This document shows, in pieces, positions 56,158 to 64,000 of a stretch of 64,000 nucleotides of DNA (positions within the stretch are counted from its first letter, which is position 1; each line of letters starts with the position of its first letter). The translations under genes were made by a program, and so were the position numbers. The stretch is taken from the NCBI GenBank assembly GCA_964388745.1, contig CAYMBP010000001.1, positions 62,001-126,000 of the forward strand, given 5' to 3'. The notes beneath the pieces are model-generated. The model did not search any database, was not told the origin of the DNA, and was given only the letters and a program-made list of their open reading frames with translations. The DNA is from CAYMBP01 sp964388745 (GTDB lineage: Bacteria > Babelota > Babeliae > Babelales > RVW-14).

Positions 56158-58209
56158 ATGACTCGCTATATGAGCACAGTGGTTTTACTTGCATTAATGA
56201 TGTTCGTGCATCTTAATGCAGGGTTAATCTTTTATGATCGCAATGCAGGACTCGAAGTGAAGAATACTTCAACGCTTCAAATTGCAACAACCGATTTGGA
56301 GCCAATTGATGGCACCATTATTCGTAACCCTGGTGGAGCTATTATTGGTGAGCGCTTTTTCTTTAATAATGGAATACTTTCTGATGGTGATTTTGAAATT
56401 TTATTAACAGCAACATATGATCCAAACAAAACTTTTTCTGTTGAATTGAGCGGAACAACTGGTGGAGGAAGAGCCTTTTATTTTGTTAATAATCCAGGGT
56501 TCATTCCCCATAAACTTGAAATTCGCGGAGTTAATAATAGAATTGAAGGTCTGCCATCATATGTTAATAATGACCCCATTACTTTAGGGGACAGCAATAC
56601 AACGGTTACATTTGCTTTGCAGCGAGAACTTAATCAATCAATTGTTTTGAATGGTGGAACAGTTATTTTGGATGATGATCTGATTTTTGATGAAAATGTT
56701 AAATTTAATGGTACAGGAAAAATCATTTTTGATGGAAATAACGTCGCTTTTGGAACAGAGACGCTTTCATGGACTGATACTATTGAGTGGGTTGGTGGTC
56801 AAAATATCATTTTAAATGGCGATGCGATTTTAACCAGCAGGTGGATATTTAATGGAAATGCACACATTATTGGCAATAACAATATTCTTGATATCAGTGG
56901 TGGTGGAACCATTTTGGTTAAATCAGGTTCAAGTCTTTTGATGTCTAACTTAAATGTTGTTGGTCTTGGTAGTGGGTGTATTGAGTTTGAAGATAAAACA
57001 GCAGAAATTGAGTTGTATGAATGTCGCTTAGATATGAATACTGATTATACCTTCACCACTGGTGGATTTTATGTTTCAGGTGAGAGCACTGTTGTAACTC
57101 GTGATAAAATTTTAACATATGATCTTGATTCATCAGTAACTGTTGACAGTACAACATTATTTTATGACACGCTTGATTTCAAAGATATTGACAATATCAT
57201 TACCTTTACTGAAAATGGTAATAAAAATGGAGCCTTTATTGATGGTGGCTCGATTCGTTATAAATCATCACTTAAGATAGGGGATGAAAATCTTGATGGT
57301 GATACCTTTCTAGACCGTTCAATTGTTATTAACAGAAAACGTAATCTTATTGTAAGATCTAATACTGAAATAGATGGGCGTAGCCAATCTATTACTTTTG
57401 GACGTTTGGCAAATGAGCCAATTGTTATTGTTCAAGCTGGTAACTTGCTGAAGTTTTTTAATATTCTCCTCAAAGACTTTCCAATTGTGAATACAGAAAT
57501 GCAAGCTGGATCGCAGTTAATTTTTGGTGATGATACAACAATTGAACTTGCTGAAAACGCAATAGTTGATAAAGTATTTGAATTTGAAGGCAATGTACTT
57601 CTTAATGGTCGAAATAAAACAATAGTTATGGGACCAAGTGGAAAATTTATCTTGCGTCCTGGAGCTCAATTAACCTTAGATGATATTAAAATTAAAGGCA
57701 TTACTGATGACAAAATTGTCATGTATGATAGTACCTGTACAATGTCATTTGGGGATGTTGAGTGGACACAGGATGATACTTATACTTTTTCAAATGGGCA
57801 GTTTGAGGTGCTTGGTCGTTGGACTTTAAAGGGTACAGGAACATTTGAAATGGCAACGGAGCTTCCATGTACAGTTCGTTCGCTTGGTACTCTTGATGTT
57901 GCTCGAGGTCCAACATTTTTATACACTCCTCCTACAAATAATCGTACATTACTTAGATTTATTGATGAAAATTCCACTCTGTTTTTAAGTGGTGGGACAT
58001 TTGCATCAACAACAACTGGTGTAATCTTAACAAGGGGTACTTTTGCTGTTGATAGTAAGAGTTTCTTGCGCAATGATGGAGCTGTGAGTATTTCTGAAGG
58101 TATTACTGTTGGAAATGGAATTCTTGCTGATGATCTTACCTTGAAGATTGAGCCAGCTGCAACGTTAGAATTATTATCTGGAGAATTTGTTTATCAGAAT
58201 GTTGCCTGA
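56158..58209 (+). CDS. Secreted beta-helix-like protein, paralogue 2
   Basis: A second 683-residue protein with signal peptide (TVVLLALMMFVHLNAG), collinear with paralogue 1 over its whole length without a net length change. Shared blocks include YFVNNPGF, WIFxGxxHIIGN, VVTRDKI, RLANEPIV and the C-terminal SISEGI segment. It lies 68 bases downstream of paralogue 1, has GAGGAAAGG upstream, and probably shares its transcript. The duplication is therefore tandem. A terminator follows. Confidence 0.75.
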   Translation: MTRYMSTVVLLALMMFVHLNAGLIFYDRNAGLEVKNTSTLQIATTDLEPIDGTIIRNPGGAIIGERFFFNNGILSDGDFEILLTATYDPNKTFSVELSGTTGGGRAFYFVNNPGFIPHKLEIRGVNNRIEGLPSYVNNDPITLGDSNTTVTFALQRELNQSIVLNGGTVILDDDLIFDENVKFNGTGKIIFDGNNVAFGTETLSWTDTIEWVGGQNIILNGDAILTSRWIFNGNAHIIGNNNILDISGGGTILVKSGSSLLMSNLNVVGLGSGCIEFEDKTAEIELYECRLDMNTDYTFTTGGFYVSGESTVVTRDKILTYDLDSSVTVDSTTLFYDTLDFKDIDNIITFTENGNKNGAFIDGGSIRYKSSLKIGDENLDGDTFLDRSIVINRKRNLIVRSNTEIDGRSQSITFGRLANEPIVIVQAGNLLKFFNILLKDFPIVNTEMQAGSQLIFGDDTTIELAENAIVDKVFEFEGNVLLNGRNKTIVMGPSGKFILRPGAQLTLDDIKIKGITDDKIVMYDSTCTMSFGDVEWTQDDTYTFSNGQFEVLGRWTLKGTGTFEMATELPCTVRSLGTLDVARGPTFLYTPPTNNRTLLRFIDENSTLFLSGGTFASTTTGVILTRGTFAVDSKSFLRNDGAVSISEGITVGNGILADDLTLKIEPAATLELLSGEFVYQNVA

Positions 58210-58231
58210 TAGTCAAATTAGATAAAAAAAT

Positions 58232-58265
58232 CCCCGAAGGGTAAGAACTTTCTCTTCGGGGGTTT
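58232..58265. terminator. Intrinsic terminator after paralogue 2
   Basis: CCCCGAAG (58232-58239) pairs with CTTCGGGG (58254-58261). On the plus strand GTTT follows; on the minus strand the hairpin is followed by ATTTTTTTATC, so it may act in both directions. It suggests that the third paralogue has its own transcript. Confidence 0.75.
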
Positions 58266-58440
58266 GCTTACATAAAAGAATTTGAAGGAGACACCTTAGT
58301 AATTTCTTGCAAAGAGGATGAAAAAAATTTTAGTCTTTCGATTATAGGAGATGTTAGGTAAATAAGGCATCTTGCGGGAGAGCTTAAAGGAAAGAGCTTA
58401 TATTCAAGAGATGCGAGTGGTTCTGTATATAGGAGTAGTA

Positions 58441-59920
58441 ATGAAAAGGATATCTTTATCGCTAGCGATAGCGTGTAGTATATCGAGTATGATAAATGCA
58501 AAGCTTGACTTTGCAGATAGGGCATCGAGTATTAGCGTTAGAGGGGGTAAGCTTGATCTTAAATCATCGATTACTTTTGAAGGAGGAACACTAAGAAAGT
58601 TCCCTAATGGAAATTTAGGTGGGCAAAGTATAACATTTATTGAAAGTTTTTTTGATGATACTAAGGCAAAAGTGCAGCTTGATGGAGCTTTCAATCCTGA
58701 GACGCTTGGTGTTTTATTAACTGGCAGTCAGCGATTTAAGGGTGAGCCTGGAACAAGGTCAACAAGAATTAATGTTGCTGGAGGAGGTAACTTTGTAGAA
58801 GGTGAAGTTGAAGTTGATGACGCTATTGATTTGCAAGATGAAAACACAGAATGTTGTATTGCTATCAATAATGTATTTAATCAAGGAATTAATCCAAATA
58901 ATGGTAGGATTGTTCTTGATAAGAACTTGACCTTTGCAGATAGAAGGCAGTTCAATACTCAAGGAAGTGTCCGATTTAATGGGAGACGACTTACTTTTGG
59001 TGGTTTTCCATTTACTTCAGCTGCAAATATGCTATGGGATCGGGCAGGTGATATGCAGTTTAATAGCACTATCACTTTAACCAGTGACTGGATATTTCTT
59101 GGTGATGGGCACGTATCTGGCAATGGAAATGTTCTTGATATCTCTCAAGGGGGGACCATTGTTATTAAAGCAAATACTGATTTGCATATGAGCTCTATGA
59201 AAATTAAAGGTCTTGGTAGTGGAGGCTCCATTATCTTTGAAGATGATACTTCAATTTTGACGCTTTCATTTGTTGAAATAGAAATGGACGGAGATTTTAC
59301 GGTAACAATTGGAGGTATTGTTACAGAAGGTCCAACAACTATTGTAACAAAAGATCATATTTTGCGCTTTGATACACTTGGCTCATTAAGCGTTGATGGT
59401 ATTAGGTTATTGTATGACACAACAACATTTAGTGATCAACAAAATATTCGCCCGATGAAGGCTGCAGATCCTTCGAGTAAATTTGTTACTTGTCTTAATA
59501 ATGGAATAATTGGACGTGTTGTTGATGCAACAACAACTGACAGTTTAGAAACTTTGGTAATTTCTAATAGCAATGCGCTTCTTGATTGTTGTAAGAATAA
59601 CAGTAACGCTATATTAAATAACGCTCAAGGGATTGCAAATAATAGTAATGCGCTTCTATCAAATAATAGTATGATGATGGTTGTTGCATCTTCTTTGGCA
59701 ATGCAAAATAGTAATGCACTTATAGCTTGTTGTAACAATAACAGCAATGCTATTTTGGCATTAGAGAGTGATCTTGGGGATGCAATTTCAGATAATAGTA
59801 ACGCAATTCTTGCAGCGAATAATGCAATAGCAAATAATAGCAATGCGCTTCTTGATTGTTGCAATAATAACAGCAATGCTATTTTGGCATTAGAGAGTGA
59901 TCTTGGGGATGCAATTTCAG
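58441..59920 (+). CDS. Giant surface protein, 5' part: signal peptide, beta-helix domain and start of stalk (ends at assembly gap)
   Basis: ATG 58441 follows AGGAG at 5 bases; the frame from 58372 is not needed. Residues 1-23 are a signal peptide (ISLSLAIACSISSMINA). Residues about 24-370 align with the N-terminal half of the two preceding paralogues (FADRASSISV, DWIFLGDGHVSGNGNVLDIS, GLGSGGSIIFEDDTS, IVTKDHIL, LLYDT). From residue 376 a stalk of NNSNALL-type units begins and runs into the N block. The protein continues after two gaps up to 63288; reading frames 1, 2 and 1 before, between and after the gaps differ only because each gap is written as 100 N. Confidence 0.8.
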
Positions 59921-60020
59921 NNNNNNNNNNNNNNNNNNNNNNNNNNNNNNNNNNNNNNNNNNNNNNNNNNNNNNNNNNNNNNNNNNNNNNNNNNNNNNNN
60001 NNNNNNNNNNNNNNNNNNNN
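59921..60020. other. Assembly gap 1 (100 N) inside the stalk repeat
   Basis: The sequence stops after GCAATTTCAG and resumes at TTCTTGCAGCG. In the preceding complete copy these points are separated by 15 bases (59792-59806), so the true gap is probably 15 plus a multiple of 129 bases. Confidence 0.95.
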
Positions 60021-60186
60021 TTCTTGCAGCGAATAATGCAATAGCAAATAATAGCAATGCGCTTCTTGATTGTTGTAATAATAACAGCAACACGTTGCTT
60101 TTCTTAACTAAGAATAATAGCAATACACAGTTGTACTTAACAAAGAACAACAGTAACGCATTGGTTGACTGCTGCAACAACAATAG

Positions 60187-60286
60187 NNNNNNNNNNNNNN
60201 NNNNNNNNNNNNNNNNNNNNNNNNNNNNNNNNNNNNNNNNNNNNNNNNNNNNNNNNNNNNNNNNNNNNNNNNNNNNNNNNNNNNNN
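60187..60286. other. Assembly gap 2 (100 N) inside the stalk repeat
   Basis: The sequence stops after GCAACAACAATAG and resumes at CAAAGAATAACAG. In the following copies these points are separated by 20 bases within a 66-bp unit, so the true gap is probably 20 plus a multiple of 66 bases. Confidence 0.95.
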
Positions 60287-63200
60287 CAAAGAATAACAGT
60301 AACGCATTGGTTGACTGCTGCAACAACAATAGTAATACGCTACTGTACTTAACAAAGAATAACAGTAACGCATTGGTTGACTGCTGCAACAACAATAGTA
60401 ATACGCTGCTGTACTTAACAAAGAATAACAGTAACACATTGCTCTTCTTGACGAAGAATAATAGTATGACAATTGTTGACTGTTGTGATAATAACAGTAA
60501 TGCGTTAATTGAGCTTGCAGAGCAAAATAGCCATGCATTAATTGAATGTTGTAAGAACAATAGTAATACTATCTTAGCATGGTGCGTTAACGTTCTTGAT
60601 GGCTGCTTGACTGACTCAATTGAATTAAAACGCGATCATTTCTATACATTCTTTGATGTAACGACTGTTTGTTCAAATATCTGCATTGATGGTCGTGGTC
60701 AAACAATCCACTTCCCAGACTCAGATATAGCTAAATTGAGAATTCTTGAAGATAGAATTCTTACTCTTAAGAATATTACTCTTTCATGCATCAGAGGAAA
60801 TACCTTTGATATGAGAGCAGGATCTCGAATTCATATTGATGAAGATGTAACCTTTGAGTTCTCAGAAAATATGACTTTCTCTCAAGGACTTATTAGGGTT
60901 GTTGATACCTTCTCAGGATTCAATATCTTTAATATGTGCGGTAAGTGCGGACGTAAGAAGTTTATCTTAGATCCTGTTGCAGGAGCTGGAGTTCTTCTTG
61001 ATCTTGGCACAAATACGTTACAATTAACACAGATGGACTTTACTGGTCTTGGATTCCTTGGATTCCAAACTGGTATCTTAACAGGTGCTATTGCGATGAG
61101 TGGCGAATCTGCTGTTAATGTCGACGTTGATACAGCAATTACATTTGTTGTTGAGAACTATGAGAACTATCTGTACATGCTCTTTGATAACTTGACTCTT
61201 GCGGGTTCAATTCTTTTTGGAGATTGTCCAAGCAATATTCTTAATGTACGAGCATTAATTACATCACCAATTGAAGATAAGGTTGGCGTAAAAGATGGCA
61301 ACTATGTAATCAACCTAACAGGTGATCCTGGAGTCTTCCTAACCTCTAATGAGGGTGTGGCTGGTTTGATATTTGATGATTTAACCTTGTCATTGAATAA
61401 CGCTGGCATTAATAGCTTTGTGATTGACTTTAGTTCCTTCTTAACTTCTAAGCGAATTGAGCTTCTGGGTAATCCAATTAAGCAAAATTCAACAGAATTT
61501 AGGTTGGACGCAGAAGAGTTGACCGGTGGTCAAATTGATACTTCATTTGTGAGAAGTCCTGTAATTCCTCCTGTAACGGCTCTTCATCTTGAGCGTCAAC
61601 GTGAAAAAGAGGCGTTTGCTCAAGAAGCTGCTCAGTATGAAGGCTCAAAGCCACATCACCACGTAGGTCCAAGGCCTGATAATTCTGATCATAGTCATAA
61701 ACCAGCAGTTCGACCTAGACCAGGAACATCAAATGAACGGGAAGTAACTCGTCAAGATGAGGAATTGGATGATATCATTGTTGATGCAGATGGGCGGGCT
61801 CGCCTATCTGCTAATGGCAGAGCAACATCAACATTGAATCTGCCTGCGGCATTTGATATTCGTTACTTCAATACAAATGTTGAGCCAAAGAATAATTTAT
61901 CAGGTAACATTTTATTTGATAATGCAAAGTACAGAAACTTTACAATCAACCCGGCAACAGATCTAAATCTTACTTTGAGTAATGGCTCATTGCTTGAAAT
62001 TCGACCAAAAACTGAAAGCATTGCACTTGAGGATAATCACTTCATTAATGTTATTGGAAAAGGAAATGAAATTGTTGTTCGAGGTACATTAAAGCTGAAC
62101 AATAATATTCGCCTTCATCCTGATGCAGAGCTGAAAATTACTTTTGCTCAAAGTGCGAATAAGCCAAAAGTAATTATTCCAGAAAAAGCAAGCCTTCAAG
62201 TGGCACGCAGAGCAACTGTGCTGTTTGATGGTCAAGGGCTTGGTAGTCGAGATACTGCATGTGGAGAAAATGTACAGTCTCGAGGTCGCGTCTGCATGGA
62301 AAATGGTTCAAGCATCTTGCTATGTGGTACTCGATTGAAATGTTCAACACGTGGTGTAAGTTCTCTAGCTAACGTACAGTTTAGATCAACAGTTGCCTTC
62401 TCTAATAAGGTATTGCTTGATCTAGCTGAAGACGCAGTAGCATCTATTGATGGTATTGGTGAAGTTGATATTGCAAATGGAAGTAGTATCTTCTTGAGTA
62501 AGCCATCTGAGCTTGTATTTGGCTCTCAAACAGCTGATGATATTTTGCTTGATATTGGTAACAGTGAAATTAAACTTGTTCCTGTTGCTCCATCAGCTAG
62601 TTTAAGTGCTATTCTTGCTGCATTGCCAGCTGACGAAGCAGAAAGGCGTTCAAAAGCAAAGATTTCATTTCAAAAAGCATCTGCAGATCTTTTCTTTAAT
62701 GATGCTGGAAGGCTTTTCATTGGTAATAATGGATTATTGGAGTTGAATGCTCGAGGCAGAGAGCTTCGAAGAGGTTGTATCAGAAATATTGATTTTGGTA
62801 ATAATGGATCTATGACTATTACAGAGGGTGGAAAGCTTGCCTTTGGTCCAAATGCAGTTGACCCACACTTTAGTATTCCTGTTTCATTCCCTATTGCTAA
62901 GGGTGTGCCTTTGAACTGGGAAGGAAATGGATCCCTCTTCTTTGTTAACGGCCTTGTGGAATTTGTAGGTAGACCTGCTGCAGATACTGGCGGTGTTTAT
63001 AAAGGATTTGTTGCTCAGGCTGGCACTTTGATTGAATCACTCTTCGATACAATTGTCTTTGAAGCTGCTGAAGATATTATTAAGCGATTTGCACAACTTA
63101 ATTCTTCTCTGATTGATGGGCTATTGTATGTTAATGCTGATGGAGTTACTCTATTGAGAACACCAAATGGTATTACTGTTCCACTGCTTCCTGGTGATGT

Positions 63201-63288
63201 TATTACTGGAGAGACAGCTACTGGATCTATAACTGGTAGCAATGGTGGTGTGGCATTTACAATTTCTCCAGCTGGTGTGCGTACATAG
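60287..63288 (+). CDS. Giant surface protein, 3' part: end of stalk, second beta-helix domain, His/Pro linker and C-terminal domain
   Basis: This is the continuation of the gene that starts at 58441. After nine stalk units ending in ILAWC, the beta-helix resumes at IDGRGQTI, matching IDGEGQTL and IDGRSQSI in the two paralogues. A charged linker rich in Pro and His (SKPHHHVGPRPDN, HKPAVRPRPGTSN, about 61640-61760) separates it from a further strand-rich domain. Cys clusters occur (MCGKCGRKK; CMENGSSILLCGTRLKC). No C-terminal Phe strand, LPXTG or membrane anchor is seen; it ends SPAGVRT. The combined product is at least about 1,570 residues. Confidence 0.8.
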
Positions 63289-63323
63289 ATTATTGTAGTT
63301 GCAACAGTTGAGCGCTATCGTGT

Positions 63324-63360
63324 AAGAGAGGGCCTTGATTATATCAGGGCCCTCTCTTTT
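63324..63360 (+). terminator. Intrinsic terminator after the giant surface gene
   Basis: AAGAGAGGGCCTTGAT (63324-63339) pairs with ATCAGGGCCCTCTCTT (63343-63358) through 16 pairs with one T-G wobble, followed by TT. Confidence 0.88.
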
Positions 63361-63408
63361 GGCTTCAAAAAACATATAAAATATGTTTTCTTTGATGTCT
63401 CTGATTTG

Positions 63409-63438
63409 TTGTGCTAAAGTACAAAAAGTTCATACAAT
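63409..63438 (+). promoter_or_regulatory. Candidate promoter of the last gene
   Basis: TTGTGC (63409-63414) and TACAAT (63433-63438) are 18 bases apart. The -10 lies in TCATACAAT, the same nine bases as the rplM promoter. A short inverted repeat AACATAT/ATATGTT (63371-63387) lies upstream. Confidence 0.4.
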
Positions 63439-63485
63439 ATGATGTCTGTTTTTGTGTGAGGAGAAAAAGTGTGAAGGAGAAGATA

Positions 63486-64000
63486 ATGAAGTATAAGTCA
63501 TACGCATTGTATGGTATGATGTTGGGATTGCTATTTGGGTATGGGGAAAAAGTTAAGCCTGTAAGTTTAGATGGTACCGCTGGAACAGCTGTTTATGTCG
63601 GGGCTCCTTATCTTTTTGCATCTGGTGATTTTGCTGCAGGGTATGTTTATTTTGACTTAGGCTTTACTGTGCCTGCAGGGGGAACAGTAACTATTGGAAT
63701 TCATCCTCCGGTAAAAATAGGAGTTGATCTTTCTGCTACAGGGCTTATGGTTTTAGATCAAGATTTAACTTTGGCTCCAGGAGCAACGCTTTTTTCTGGA
63801 GGATTAATAGCAACTTCGCCACCAGTTCCTGGTACTGAAATTTCTATTTCATTGTTAGGGGGTGCAATTGCTGCGATATCACATCCATATATTATTTTGA
63901 GTGACTTAGTAATTAATGGTAATGGATCAGTTATGAACATTGATAGCCCAACTCCTGTGCAAACATTTGGATCACAGCCTGGATTTATTGTCTATCCTGA
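63486..64000 (+). CDS. Secreted strand-rich protein (3' truncated by window end)
   Basis: ATG 63486 has AAGGAG six bases upstream; GTG 63471, also with AGGAG, would add five residues. The first 171 residues start MKYKSYALYGMMLGLLFGYG (signal-like), then Gly, Pro, Ala and Ile-rich strands (GGTVTIGIHPPVKIG, LTLAPGATLFSGG, VINGNGSVMNIDS). It resembles the preceding beta-helix proteins in style but I could not align it with them. It continues past base 64000. It adds a fourth surface-type gene to the cluster. Confidence 0.75.
   Translation, partial: MKYKSYALYGMMLGLLFGYGEKVKPVSLDGTAGTAVYVGAPYLFASGDFAAGYVYFDLGFTVPAGGTVTIGIHPPVKIGVDLSATGLMVLDQDLTLAPGATLFSGGLIATSPPVPGTEISISLLGGAIAAISHPYIILSDLVINGNGSVMNIDSPTPVQTFGSQPGFIVYP

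Larger units (their letters stand above)
59563..60588 (+). repeat. In-frame 33-, 66- and 129-bp repeats encoding an 11/7-residue coiled-coil-like stalk
   Basis: After the second gap nine consecutive 11-residue units can be read (pattern KNNSNALVDCC / NNNSNTLLYLT). Before the first gap the Ala of the NA(I/L) motif recurs at spacings 11, 7, 7, 7 and 11, giving a 43-residue (129-bp) unit that is present twice. The middle fragment 60021-60186 encodes more of the same. Mixed heptad and hendecad spacing argues for a coiled coil with Asn-rich positions. Nine vicinal Cys pairs are visible. The DNA copies are nearly identical, so expansion is recent. Confidence 0.85.

Noticed and set aside
59625..60560. 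Minus-strand open frames across the repeat region
   Set aside because: They mirror the repeat on the other strand, encode low-complexity Leu/Ser/Gln strings with N blocks, and have no ribosome sites.
59563..60588. CRISPR-like regular direct repeats
   Set aside because: The 33-, 66- and 129-bp units are contiguous, in frame with a long coding sequence and have no unique spacers.

Overview
The window looks like a chromosomal segment of a Gram-negative, reduced-genome bacterium with a long outer-membrane and surface programme. It carries LpxC, LptD, a BamD-like lipoprotein, GlmU, YidC, RseP and porin-like barrels ending in Phe, so an LPS-type outer membrane is expected. The DNA is AT-rich, GTG and TTG starts are common, and several usually linked genes are absent (rpmD, rpsI, adk, atpB/G/D/C, pgl). 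My best guess is the Candidatus Dependentiae (TM6) group or a similar host-dependent lineage. That is an inference from gene content, not from any rRNA, since none is present. Two 100-N blocks show that the sequence is a scaffold with unresolved repeats.

Layout. 1-2292: end of glmU, overlapped by an orphan sbcD. 2293-2470: a possible promoter-to-terminator RNA unit. 2448-6172 (minus): a partial ATP synthase operon c-b'-b-delta-alpha followed by an FN3-like lipoprotein. 6626-8905: a barrel protein and a small secreted protein. 8935-14784: recD2, zwf, gnd, a cyclase-family hydrolase and an RBBP9-like hydrolase. 14888-16815 (minus): cysS and a thioredoxin lipoprotein. 16941-18883: ftsL-like and ftsI. 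18850-20009 (minus): bamD-like and yraN. 20277-27979: yidC, recR, lptD, a secreted-looking aminopeptidase P and pyrG. 28080-30635: rplM, lpxC and (minus) rseP.

31154-50033 is one long translation block: str (rpsL, rpsG, fusA, tuf), S10, spc and alpha operons in nearly canonical order, including secY, map, infA, a 38-residue rpmJ, rpoA and rplQ. It closes with a 29-bp terminator hairpin. rpmD and adk are missing from their usual places. A lactate dehydrogenase follows.

51637-64000 is the accessory, surface-directed region. It holds a 700-residue barrel-like protein with an extreme lysine-rich N-terminal segment. Two tandem 683-residue beta-helix-like secreted paralogues follow, then a giant third paralogue (58441-63288). 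In that third gene the beta-helix is interrupted by a coiled-coil-like stalk built of 11- and 7-residue units with repeated vicinal cysteines. The two assembly gaps fall inside this stalk, and the flanking repeats suggest true gap lengths of 15+129n and 20+66n bases. A further secreted gene runs off the window end. This cluster is the most likely place for an undescribed surface-fibre or host-contact system.
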